From Salaquimonas sp. (GTDB taxonomy: Bacteria > Pseudomonadota > Alphaproteobacteria > Rhizobiales > Rhizobiaceae), in the NCBI GenBank assembly GCA_022340185.1, contig JAJDOK010000020.1, forward strand, positions 1 to 48,614: a DNA stretch of 48,614 nucleotides. Direction: 5' to 3'. Shown here one piece after another: positions 26,104 to 35,500 of the stretch; position 1 is the stretch's first letter; each line of letters starts with the position of its first letter. The position numbers were made by a program, and so were the translations under genes. The notes beneath the pieces were generated by a model. The model saw only the letters and a program-made list of their open reading frames with translations. It searched no databases and was not told the DNA's origin.

Positions 26104-26952
26104 ATGCTCGCAATCATCAGGAAATGCCTTGCGGAATTGCCGTTCACCTATCTGCGGACGCTGTCTGCGGCGCTGGCCTTCTATGCAATGCTTTCATTGG
26201 CGCCATTGATCACGATAGCGATCCTGATTGCCGGCCTATTCCTGTCGGAAGCCACGATCAGCCGTGAACTCGTCACCGGAACCGAGCGATTTGTCAGCCC
26301 GACAGCGGCGGCCCTGGTGAGGGACATCATCGAGAACAGCAGATCGCCAGCAACCGGAGGTGTCTTTGCACTGATCGGGTTCGGCTCACTGCTATACGCC
26401 GCCTCCCGGATATTCCTTCAATTGCGCAATTCGCTGGATTTCATCTGGGGATTGGAGAATGTTTCCGTACACGCCAAGCGGAAATACCGGAAATCCGTTG
26501 TGACCTATCTCATCTCGTTCGGCGCGGCGCTTCTTGCCGGCCTCTCGCTGGTCGGAGCAATGACACTCAATGCGCTCGGCGCAACCTTGCCGTTTCACGT
26601 GGTCTGGGAACTGCTTTCACAGTTCCAAGTGCTGGCTTGGCTGCTTGGTCTGCTGGCCGCGCCCTTATTGTACTTCTGTGTCTTTGCGACGATGTTCAAA
26701 TTCCTGCCGAGCGCCAATGTGAAATGGTCGAATGTCTGGCTGGGCGCCGCCCTGACCGCGGGCCTATTCTGGATCGGCAATTATCTGATCTGGCTGTTTC
26801 TAGCACACAATGTGGCAGCTTCGTTTTATGGTGCAGCCGGTTCCATCATCATCTTTCTGCTATGGACCTACGCTTCGGCGTGGATTTTTCTGTTCGGCGC
26901 GAAATTCACACAGGTGCATGCCAAATTGCACGGTATGGCGGCAAGTGATTGA
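26104..26952 (+). CDS. YihY/BrkB-family membrane protein
   Basis: Inner-membrane protein of 282 residues with about six spans. Family hallmarks: TLSAALAFYAMLSLAPL near the N-terminus, FALIGFGSLLYAASRIFLQLRNSLDFIWG, FKFLPSANVKWSNVWLGA and GAAGSIIIFLLWTYASAWIFLFGAKFTQ. The family was once called virulence factor BrkB or RNase BN; its function is unsettled, with a possible envelope role. Codon use is less G+C-rich than in the genes left of the tRNA. It precedes a cardiolipin synthase gene by about 120 bases. Confidence 0.88.
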   Translation: MLAIIRKCLAELPFTYLRTLSAALAFYAMLSLAPLITIAILIAGLFLSEATISRELVTGTERFVSPTAAALVRDIIENSRSPATGGVFALIGFGSLLYAASRIFLQLRNSLDFIWGLENVSVHAKRKYRKSVVTYLISFGAALLAGLSLVGAMTLNALGATLPFHVVWELLSQFQVLAWLLGLLAAPLLYFCVFATMFKFLPSANVKWSNVWLGAALTAGLFWIGNYLIWLFLAHNVAASFYGAAGSIIIFLLWTYASAWIFLFGAKFTQVHAKLHGMAASD

Positions 26953-27073
26953 ACGGGCTATGCATGGTTTTGGCTTGCCGCTTTCAGGAAACTGCCGCGC
27001 ACCAGGCATCCATTTCGTCCCCGGCAGACAAGCCACATGCATTTGAGGCCGCGACGTAGATAGAGGTGGATAA

Positions 27074-28513
27074 ATGATCCTTGCGCTGTCGGCAGTCGCC
27101 CATGTCGCGATACAGGCGGGACTTATCATCCGGGTCCTGCTGCGTGCAAATCGCGACGCCGCTTCACGCATCGCCTGGATTGTGGTGATCCTTTCGGTGC
27201 CGCTGGTCGGCATCGCCGTCTACATGCTCTTCGGCGAGACCAATGTCGGCAGCCGGCATGTCGAACGCATGCGGGAAGTCCTGCGCGACCTGCGCCGCGA
27301 CGGAAGCGTTCACAAGGACGGGTCGGCAGATTCTCCGGCTGTGATCCCCGACCGCTGGCTGCCGCTGTTTCATGCAGGCAGATCGGTGAACCGCTTCGAC
27401 CCCGTCGGAGGCAATCGCGCCGAACTGATGGCGGATTCCGTCAGCAGCGTGGAGCACATGGTCGCCGATATCGATCAGGCCCGCGACCACGTGCACCTGC
27501 TGTTCTACATCTGGCTGCCCGACAACAACGGTCGCAAGATGGCGGAAGCGCTGAAGCGTGCGGCAGCGAGGGGTGTCACCTGCCGCGCGATGGTCGATGA
27601 TCTGGGGTCTCGCGAGTTGTTGCGTTCGCCGCTATGGCAGGAAATGGCTACGGCCGGGGTGAAGCTTGGCCGGGCGCTGCCGATAGGAAATCCGTTCCTG
27701 CGCATATTGTTCGGGCGCATCGATTTGCGCAATCACCGCAAGATACTCAACATCGACAACCGCATCACCTATTGCGGCAGCCAGAATTGTGCCGATCCCG
27801 AATTCCTCCCGAAGGCAAAATATGCGCCCTGGGTCGATGTCGTTCTGCGCGTCGAGGGGCCGGTCGTGCGCCAGAATCAGATCATTTTCGCCGCGGACTG
27901 GATGGCCTTCGTCGACGAGGATATCAAGCACATCCTGGAGATGCCGACCGAAGCCCATGAGGGTGGATTTCCGGCGCAGATCGTCGCCACGGGACCGACC
28001 GGCCGCTTTTCGGCGATGCCACAAATGTTCGAAAGCCTGATATTCGCCGCGCGTGACTCGATCGTCATTACCACTCCCTATTACGCACCAAGCCCGGGCC
28101 TTCAGGACGCGCTGTGCGCGGCGGCCAATCGCGGGCTGGACGTCACGATGATCATGCCGCGCAGGAACGACGATCTTGCGGTGGCGGGCGCCAGCCGGAG
28201 CTATTATCCGCAATTGCTGCAATCCGGCGTGAATATCCACGAATACGAAAAGGGATTGCTGCACGCCAAGACGATCACCATTGACGGTGAAATTACCTTT
28301 GTCGGATCGGCGAACATGGACCGGCGCAGTTTCGACCTGAACTACGAAAACAACATGCTGATCTGGGATCAAGGCGTAACCGCTGCCTTGCGCGTGCGGC
28401 AGAACCAGTTTCTCGCTGATTCGCGGCCCGTGACAAGGCAGGAAGTCGAGGGATGGCCATGGTACAGGCGGCTGGTCAACAACACGCTTGCCATCGTCAG
28501 CCCGCTGCTGTGA
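27074..28513 (+). CDS. cls: cardiolipin synthase (phospholipase D family)
   Basis: Membrane-bound enzyme that makes cardiolipin from two phosphatidylglycerols or related donors. It has 479 residues: two N-terminal membrane spans (residues about 3-22 and 33-54, with ASRIAWIVVILSVPLVG and YMLFGE typical of ClsA), then two HKD motifs, HRKILNID at His221 with GSQNCADPEF and HAKTITID at His397 with GSANMDRRSFDLN. The ATG follows AGAGGTGG. It lies about 60 bases before a patatin-like phospholipase gene in the same direction, so the two may remodel the same lipids. Confidence 0.92.
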   Translation: MILALSAVAHVAIQAGLIIRVLLRANRDAASRIAWIVVILSVPLVGIAVYMLFGETNVGSRHVERMREVLRDLRRDGSVHKDGSADSPAVIPDRWLPLFHAGRSVNRFDPVGGNRAELMADSVSSVEHMVADIDQARDHVHLLFYIWLPDNNGRKMAEALKRAAARGVTCRAMVDDLGSRELLRSPLWQEMATAGVKLGRALPIGNPFLRILFGRIDLRNHRKILNIDNRITYCGSQNCADPEFLPKAKYAPWVDVVLRVEGPVVRQNQIIFAADWMAFVDEDIKHILEMPTEAHEGGFPAQIVATGPTGRFSAMPQMFESLIFAARDSIVITTPYYAPSPGLQDALCAAANRGLDVTMIMPRRNDDLAVAGASRSYYPQLLQSGVNIHEYEKGLLHAKTITIDGEITFVGSANMDRRSFDLNYENNMLIWDQGVTAALRVRQNQFLADSRPVTRQEVEGWPWYRRLVNNTLAIVSPLL

Positions 28514-28571
28514 CCCGGAACGATCGGTCTTACATGCTGACAAATACCTTCAAACCAGTCGGACACGGATT

Positions 28572-29414
28572 GTGGCAAAACGCATAGGGTTGGCACTTGG
28601 CGCAGGCGGGGCGCGCGGGATCGCGCACGTGCATGTCCTTGCCGCGCTCGACGATCTGGGCCTGAAGCCCCACATCATCGCCGGTTCGTCGATCGGCGCG
28701 GTTATAGGTGCGGGTTATGCCGCCGGCATGAGCGGCGAGGAGATCGCCGACTATTTCGTCAAGACCTTTTCTAACCGGTCGCGGGTGTTCAGCAAACTGT
28801 GGCAGCTTCGCATGGCGACGTTCCGCGACCTGTTCGGTGGCGAACGGGCGAATGTCCGTGGCCTCCACACGGAAAGCCTGCTGAAAGCCTTCCTTCCGGA
28901 AGGCGTGCCATCCGATTTCTCCGGCCTGAACCTGCCGCTGAAGGTGACCGCCACGGAATTCTACGGCAACCGTATGCGGGTTATCGAGGACGGCTCGCTT
29001 CTGCATGCACTGGCGGCTTCCGTCGCCATTCCCGTCATATTCAAGCCTGTCATCATCGACGGCAAGGTCCTGATCGACGGCGGAATCAACAATCCGGTGC
29101 CGTTCGACCTGGTGTCCGGTAACCAGATGATCACCATCGCGGTCGACGTTCTGGGACTACCCCGCGGAGTCGAAGGCAGACTGCCCACGCGCCTGGATGC
29201 CGGATTTGGCGCCAGCCAGCTGATGATGCATTCGATCACCCAGCACAAGCTTCGCGAGCACCCGCCGTCGCTTTACGTTCAGCCCCGGATCTCGGGCTTT
29301 CGGGTTCTCGATTTCCTGAAGGCCCGCGAGATTCTGAAGGTGTCCGCCGCCATTCGCAAAAGCGTGCGGCACGATCTCGAGCAGTTGATCGAGAGAGGTG
29401 AAATCGGCGTTTGA
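28572..29414 (+). CDS. patatin-like phospholipase
   Basis: Predicted lipid acyl hydrolase of 280 residues (RssA/NTE family). It has the oxyanion loop LALGAGGARGIAHVHVL, the nucleophile GSSIGA and the dyad aspartate in DGGINNPVP, so it should be active. From the GTG at 28572 the N-terminus AKRIGLALG is the family norm; the frame open to 28488 overlaps cls and adds no domain. No signal peptide. The position after cls suggests phospholipid turnover or fatty-acid release. Confidence 0.9.
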   Translation: MAKRIGLALGAGGARGIAHVHVLAALDDLGLKPHIIAGSSIGAVIGAGYAAGMSGEEIADYFVKTFSNRSRVFSKLWQLRMATFRDLFGGERANVRGLHTESLLKAFLPEGVPSDFSGLNLPLKVTATEFYGNRMRVIEDGSLLHALAASVAIPVIFKPVIIDGKVLIDGGINNPVPFDLVSGNQMITIAVDVLGLPRGVEGRLPTRLDAGFGASQLMMHSITQHKLREHPPSLYVQPRISGFRVLDFLKAREILKVSAAIRKSVRHDLEQLIERGEIGV

Positions 29415-29461
29415 GGCAATTCAAATGAACGGGCGTCATTGCATTCGGAAGACGGTTTCTC

Positions 29462-30337
29462 CTAGACAGAGACGGTACTTGTGCATCTCCAACCCATGAG
29501 ACTGAGCAAGCCGAATCCAGCCGCCAGAAGCGGAAGTGCAGCCGGGAGCGGGACGGTGTTCAGCCTGTTGTCACTGATGAAGTCGCCGTTCACGGTGATA
29601 TCCGTAAAACTGGAGCCGCCCGGATTCGTGAAGATGTCTCCCAGCGTCGTGAGTTTCAGCGTATCCCCAAAACTGATCGAAGGATCGTCCGTCGCATAGG
29701 GCTGGATTGTCGACAGGGCAATATACAGTGTGGTCAGCTGGTTGAGCTCAACTTCGAAGGGAAGGGTTGAGATGGACTGCTCGGTGCCGTCATCGACGAA
29801 AGATGCCAGCATGCCTGTTCGAATCGGGTTTGGATCGCTCGGGGTCGGGATACCGATTTCCGAGAATTGCCCCGATGAATGCTGCCCAACCCCCATCGTT
29901 TTCCCGGCCTCGACAATTACGGTCGAGTATAGATAAGCGGTTGGGTCGACCATGCCGCTCAGCAACAGGTTCATGGCCACGGAAACCGTGCCGCTTGCCG
30001 CCGATTCAAACAGAACATCGAACTGGACTCTCGCTGTTATCTCCTGGCGCTGCACCGCATAGCCGCCATTGTTGTGTGTCTGGCTGCTGATGCCAATGGA
30101 ACCCGGGCCGACATGAGCGCTGACGTCACTGCTGTTCGCGCCGGTAAAATAGGTAACTCCGCTAAAACTGTAGTCGATCGGAGTGTTCTGCGGTCCAACA
30201 CTTTCAATTGGTCCTGTGGATCCGTACCCATCAGCATTGTGAGTGAACGAATATGTTGTTGTTGCATCGCCGGTGGCAGGCGAGAGTAAAACCACAAGGC
30301 TGGCAAGCGCCGCACATAGATGGAGATGAGTTTTCAT
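29462..30337 (-). CDS. VPLPA-CTERM surface protein
   Basis: Exported protein of 291 residues: a signal peptide (MKTHLHLCAALASLVVLLSP...GDA) then a beta-rich, Ser/Thr/Gly-rich body (TTTYSFTHNADGYG, FTDITVNGDFISDN) and a C-terminal VPLPAALPLLAAGFGLLSLMGW sorting motif plus hydrophobic anchor. Such tails are recognised by an exosortase-type enzyme, none of which is in the window. After GW the tail reads RCTSTVSV instead of the usual run of Arg/Lys residues, so anchoring may be altered or the end frameshifted. Sampled 60-base lines are only about half G+C, lower than the left half of the window. Confidence 0.8.
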   Translation of the reverse strand: MKTHLHLCAALASLVVLLSPATGDATTTYSFTHNADGYGSTGPIESVGPQNTPIDYSFSGVTYFTGANSSDVSAHVGPGSIGISSQTHNNGGYAVQRQEITARVQFDVLFESAASGTVSVAMNLLLSGMVDPTAYLYSTVIVEAGKTMGVGQHSSGQFSEIGIPTPSDPNPIRTGMLASFVDDGTEQSISTLPFEVELNQLTTLYIALSTIQPYATDDPSISFGDTLKLTTLGDIFTNPGGSSFTDITVNGDFISDNRLNTVPLPAALPLLAAGFGLLSLMGWRCTSTVSV

Positions 30338-30935
30338 TTCTCTGTTCTCCCCTCAATACGATCGTAGCGGTATTGTCGTATGGCCGTTGCACATTCCTGC
30401 TGGGCTTGTTCTGTGTGACGCAACACCCCAGCCGCCGGCTTTCAACGAGCCGCGTTCAACAGACAGTTTCGGCAATTATTCTAATAGGTATTGGTTTGGA
30501 TAAAAATTGGTTGGAATACCCAGAATACTTCCGGTTTCGGCAGGAATTGTTGCCGAATGAAGAGAATACCGGTTGTAGCTGCTGCCCGGACAGTTACCGA
30601 AAACGACATGACATGTATCACCGGCAAGCCAGGCACCATCATGTGCTCTCATTCGGTTGAAGCGTTGCCACAGCCAGTCAAACTGCTATTTTCGCAGGCG
30701 TTGCAGTTCAACCTGTCAAGGTGCCGCCTCAACTTGCCAGTCCCAATTAGGCAGGCTAGGCTTTTCGCATGGCCATCACGGTGCGTATCGCGCATGCGGG
30801 ATGACCGTCATGCATATCGTTCGATTGGATAAGTCGAGCGTTACAAGGCCGGCTTGAGACGATACGAGACGTGGTTCGGCGGAACGGGATTCGTCGTCTT
30901 GCGGCCCAGGTGACAAGGATGAGGCGTCAGGGCCG
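30338..30935. other. long A/T-rich intergenic region
   Basis: About 600 bases between divergent units (the leftward VPLPA-CTERM gene and the rightward redox operon). The stretch 30481-30540 is only about 38% G+C by count. Several small open frames cross it but none has a good ribosome site, signal peptide or recognisable product. It should hold two divergent promoters; no RNA gene was recognised. An imperfect repeat gattccctgaag-like element was not found here. Confidence 0.5.
30354..30381. promoter_or_regulatory. nested palindromes upstream of VPLPA-CTERM gene
   Basis: tacgatcgta (30357-30366) is a perfect 10-base palindrome; atacga at 30356 pairs with tcgtat at 30376-30381, and caatac at 30354 with gtattg at 30370. 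They lie 17-44 bases upstream of the leftward start codon, where a repressor or activator could act. Confidence 0.35.
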
Positions 30936-32576
30936 ATGAATACGAGGCTTCCCGATTTCACGCCGATCGTCGATCTGACCGAAACGCATGACACGGGACC
31001 GATCCGTCACCAGAAACCCCTGTATGTCACGCTGACGCCGCCCTGCAGCAATGGCTGTCCTGCCGGCGAGGATATCCGCGGGTGGCTGGGAGAAGCGCAG
31101 GCCGGGCGCTATCGCGAAGCATGGGAGGTGCTGACGGCGGAAAACCCGATGCCGGCGGTGCATGGCCGGGTCTGCTACCACCCCTGCGAAACGGGCTGCA
31201 ATCGCGGCGAGGTCGACGCGCCTGTCTCCATTCATGCGGTCGAACGCTTCCTCGGCGACATGGCCACAGTCGAGGGATGGGCGTTCGAAGCCGTTCGTCC
31301 GCCAACCGGCAGAAAGGTGCTGGTCGTCGGCGCCGGGCCGGCGGGTCTGTCGGCGGCCTATCATCTGGCCCGGCTCGGCCATACCGTCGAAATCCGTGAG
31401 GCCGGTCCCGTTGCCGGCGGCATGATGCATTTCGGCATCCCTGCCTATCGGATGCCGCGCGCCGAACTGGCGCAGGAAGTTGCCCGCATCGAAGCGCTTG
31501 GCGTGAAGATCGTCACCAACCACAAGGTGAGCGATCTTGAGACCGAGAAACGCGAGGGCGGGTTCGACGCCGTGTTCCTGGCGATCGGTGCGGGGCTCGG
31601 CAAAAGGGTCGACATACCGGCCCGTGACGCCGCGCGCGTGCTCGATGCGGTCAATGTGCTGCACGAGACGAGCGAAGGGCAGCCGCCGCTGCTCGGGCGC
31701 CGGGTCGTGGTCTATGGCGGTGGCAATACGGCGATGGATGCCGCGCGCACCGCAAGGCGGCTGGGGGCAGCCGAAACGTTGATCGTCTATCGGCGCGACC
31801 GCGCGCACATGCCGGCGCATGCCTTTGAGGCCGACGAGGCGCTGGAGGAAGGTGTCAAGATCAGATGGCTGACCACGATCAAGGAAATTTCCGGTTCCGA
31901 ACTGACCGTTGAGCGCATGGAACTCGACGAAGACGGCAGGCCGCGGCCTACCGGCGAATTCGACACGCTGAGCGCCGACGCGGTTGTGCTGGCGCTCGGC
32001 CAGCAGAGCGACAGCAGCTTCCTCGCCAAGGTACCCGGCATTGCATTGACGCCCGACGGCGCCGTCGAGATCGGGCCGGATTTGATGACCGGCGCGCAGG
32101 GCATCTTCGCTGGCGGCGACATGGTGCCGAGCCAGCAATCGGTGACGATCTCGGTCGGCCATGGCAAGCGTGCCGCGCGCCACATCGATGCATGGCTGAA
32201 CGGTGCAAGATACACCGAGCCGGAAGCTGCGGGCATCGTCACCTTCGACAAGCTGCACCTGCCGGTCTATTCGGACGCCGATCCGCGCGAACAGGACAAA
32301 CTGGCGGTGGAGCGAAGGCTTGGCGGCTTCAGCGAGATCGTCGCCGGTCTGGATGAAAGCCAGGCGCGCTTCGAGGCGCAGCGCTGCTATTCGTGCGGCG
32401 ATTGCTATGAATGCGACAATTGCTATGCGGCCTGCCCGGAGGATGCGATCATCAAGCTCGGTGTCGGCCGGCGCTACGAATACGATTATGACAAGTGTAC
32501 CGGATGCGCGATCTGTTTCGAACAGTGCCCTTGCCATGCCATCGAGATGATCCCGGAGGTTGCCGCCAATGGCTGA
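30936..32576 (+). CDS. GltD-like FAD NADPH oxidoreductase with C-terminal ferredoxin domain
   Basis: Cytosolic flavoprotein of 546 residues related to the small subunit of glutamate synthase. N-terminal cysteines (CSNGCPAGED, CYHPCETGCNRG) form a 4Fe-4S helical domain. The FAD Rossmann motif GAGPAGLSAAYHLARLG is at about residue 130, the pyridine nucleotide motif YGGGNTAMDAAR at about residue 265, and GGDMVPSQQSV binds FAD. The C-terminal 65 residues form a ferredoxin domain with CYSCGDCYECDNCYAACP and CTGCAICFEQCP. There is no glutamate synthase large subunit nearby. Its stop overlaps the nifJ start by eight bases, so it most likely exchanges electrons between NAD(P)H and the pyruvate:ferredoxin oxidoreductase. 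The C-terminal domain resembles the delta subunit of multi-chain 2-oxoacid oxidoreductases, an inference that fits the fusion. Confidence 0.88.
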   Translation: MNTRLPDFTPIVDLTETHDTGPIRHQKPLYVTLTPPCSNGCPAGEDIRGWLGEAQAGRYREAWEVLTAENPMPAVHGRVCYHPCETGCNRGEVDAPVSIHAVERFLGDMATVEGWAFEAVRPPTGRKVLVVGAGPAGLSAAYHLARLGHTVEIREAGPVAGGMMHFGIPAYRMPRAELAQEVARIEALGVKIVTNHKVSDLETEKREGGFDAVFLAIGAGLGKRVDIPARDAARVLDAVNVLHETSEGQPPLLGRRVVVYGGGNTAMDAARTARRLGAAETLIVYRRDRAHMPAHAFEADEALEEGVKIRWLTTIKEISGSELTVERMELDEDGRPRPTGEFDTLSADAVVLALGQQSDSSFLAKVPGIALTPDGAVEIGPDLMTGAQGIFAGGDMVPSQQSVTISVGHGKRAARHIDAWLNGARYTEPEAAGIVTFDKLHLPVYSDADPREQDKLAVERRLGGFSEIVAGLDESQARFEAQRCYSCGDCYECDNCYAACPEDAIIKLGVGRRYEYDYDKCTGCAICFEQCPCHAIEMIPEVAANG

Positions 32577-35500
32577 AGTGCAGGCTGTTCAGGCGACCAT
32601 GGACGGGAATTCGGCGGTGGCGCATGTCGCCTACCGGGTGAACGAGGTTTGCGCGATCTATCCCATCACGCCTTCCTCGCCGATGGCGGAACTGGCCGAC
32701 GAGTGGACGGCGAACGGCATCACCAATATCTGGGGCAACATCCCGGTCATCCAGGAAATGCAGAGCGAGGGCGGGGCGGCCGGCGCGGTGCACGGCTCGC
32801 TGCAGGCGGGCGCGCTGACGACCACGTTCACCGCCTCGCAGGGCCTGCTGCTGATGCTGCCCAACATGTTCAAGATCGCCGGCGAACTGACGCCTGCCGT
32901 CTTCCATGTCGCAGCGCGCTCGATCGCAACGCAGGCGTTGTCGATCTTCGGCGACCATTCCGATGTGATGGCCATACGGCCCACGGGTTTTGCCATGCTG
33001 GCGTCGAATTCGGTGCAGGAGGCGCATGATTGCGCGCTGATCGCACAGGCGGCGACACTGAAATCACGCATACCCTTCGTACATTTCTTTGACGGTTTCA
33101 GAACATCGCACGAGGTCAACACGCTGACCATGGTGCCGGACAGCACGATCCGCGCCATGATCGACGACGACATGGTGAGGGCGCACCGGGCGAGGGCGCT
33201 CAATCCCGAGCACCCCTTCGTGCGCGGCACGGCGCAGAATCCGGACGTCTATTTTCAGGGCCGCGAGACGGTCAACCGGTTCTATGTCGAGACACCCGGC
33301 ATTGTCGCCGACGCGATGGAGCAATTCGGCGAACTTACCGGCCGGCGCTACAGGCTGTTCGACTATTTCGGCGCGAGCGATGCCGAACGCGTCATCGTCG
33401 TCATGGGATCGGGCGCAGAAGTGGTGCGCGAGGCGGTGGCCGATCTCAATGCGCGCGGCGAAAAGGTCGGTGTCGTCATCGTCAGGCTGTTCCGGCCGTT
33501 CTCGGCCGGGCATCTGCTCGCGGCACTGCCGGACGCGTGCCGGGCGGTTGCCGTGCTCGACCGCACCAAGGAACCGGGCGCGACCGGCGAGCCGCTCTAC
33601 CTCGATGTGGTTTCGACTCTCGCTACTGCCAGTGCGCGCGGCGAACGCACCATGCCGAAGGTCGTCGGCGGACGCTACGGCCTGTCGTCGAAGGATTTCG
33701 ACCCGGCACAGGCGAAAGCCGTGTTCGACGAATTGAAGAAGGCGGAGCCGAAGAACGGCTTCACCGTCGGCATCAATGACGACGTGACGCATACCAGCAT
33801 CGCCGTGGACACAAGCTATGCGACCGAGCCGGACGAAGTGGTGCGCGCTGTGTTCTATGGCCTAGGGGCGGACGGCACGGTCGGCGCCAACAAGAACTCG
33901 GTGAAGATCATCGCCGAAGATGCCGGGCGCTATGCGCAGGGCTATTTCGTCTACGATTCCCACAAATCGGGGGCGCAGACGGTCTCGCATCTCAGATTCG
34001 GTCCGAATCCGATCCGCTCGCCCTATCTGATCCGTTCAGCGAATTTCGTCGCCTGCCACCAGTTCCATTTCCTCGAAAAGATCGATGTGCTGCGGCTGGC
34101 GGCGCCCGGCGCGACCTTCCTGCTCAACAGCCCCTACGGGCCGGACGAGGTCTGGAACCACCTGCCGCACAGCGTACAGCAACAGATCATCGAAAAGGGA
34201 CTGATATTCCATGTCATCGACGCGACGAATGCGGCGCGCGAGGTGGGGCTGAAGAACCGCACCAACACGATCCTGCAGACCTGCTTTTTCGCGCTGTCCG
34301 GCGTGCTGTCGCGCACCGAAGCCATCGACGCCATCAAGCAGGCGATCGCCAAGAGCTATGGCCGAAAGGGCAAGAAGGTCGTGGAGCAGAACTGGGCTGC
34401 CGTGGACGGCGCCCTGGCGCGGCTCGGCGAGGTGAAGGTTCCCGCCAGTGCGACAAGCGATTTCGAGCGGCCGCCGATCGTGCCCGCCAGAGCTCCCGAT
34501 TTCGTGCGCCGGGTAACGGCGCGAATGATGGAGGGACTGGGCGATGAGATCGCGGTCAGCGCCATGCCGGTCGACGGCACCTTTCCCTCCGGCACAGCGG
34601 CCTGGGAGAAGCGCAATGTCGCCGAGGACGTGCCAGTGTGGCGCCAGGAATTGTGTATCCAGTGCGGGCAATGCGGTTTCGTGTGCCCACACAGCGTTAT
34701 CCGGGCAAAATATTACGACGAAGCGCAACTGGAAGGCGCGCCGCAAGGATTCAAATCAGCCCCGGTCAATGCGCGCGGCTATCCCGAGGCGCGGTTCTCG
34801 CTGCAATTCTATGTCGAGGATTGCACCGGCTGCGGCCTTTGCGTCGAAGCCTGTCCGGCGCAAAGCCTGGTCGAGCCGGGGATCAGGGCGATCAATCTGG
34901 AGAGCAAGGCACCGCTGGTCGAAAGGGAACGCGAGAACATCGCCTTCTTCGAAGGCCTGCCGGTCAACGACCGCGCCCGCGTCGATTTCGCCAAGGTGCG
35001 TGGTGTGCAGTTCCTCGAACCGCTGTTCGAGTTCTCCGGCGCCTGCGCCGGCTGCGGCGAGACGCCTTACGTCAAGCTCCTGTCGCAACTGTTCGGCGAC
35101 CGGTTGATGGTCGCTAACGCCACGGGCTGTTCGTCGATCTATGGCGGCAATCTGCCGGTGACGCCCTGGTCGAAGAACCATGAGGGGCGGGGGCCGGCAT
35201 GGTCGAACTCGCTTTTCGAGGACAATGCGGAATTCGGACTGGGTTTCCGGCTTGCCGCCGACAAGCATCTGGGTCTGGCCCACGATCTCCTGCGGGAACT
35301 AGCGGGTGAGGTCGGCGAGGATCTGGTCAGCGCCATTGTGGAAGCGCCACAAATCAGTGAATCGGAAATCCGGGCGCAGCGCGAGCGCGTGGCGGAACTG
35401 AAGACCAGACTGCTGGCGCTCAAGGGCAACGCGAAGGCGGAACATCTGCTTTCGGTCGTCGATCATCTGGTTCGCCGCTCGGTGTGGATCATCGGCGGCG

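Noticed and set aside
30927..32537. 536-residue open frame on the minus strand
   Set aside because: Antisense to the GltD-like gene; no domain seen.
30936..32576. glutamate synthase small subunit (gltD)
   Set aside because: It has a fused C-terminal ferredoxin domain and no large subunit gene; coupling with nifJ suggests another role.
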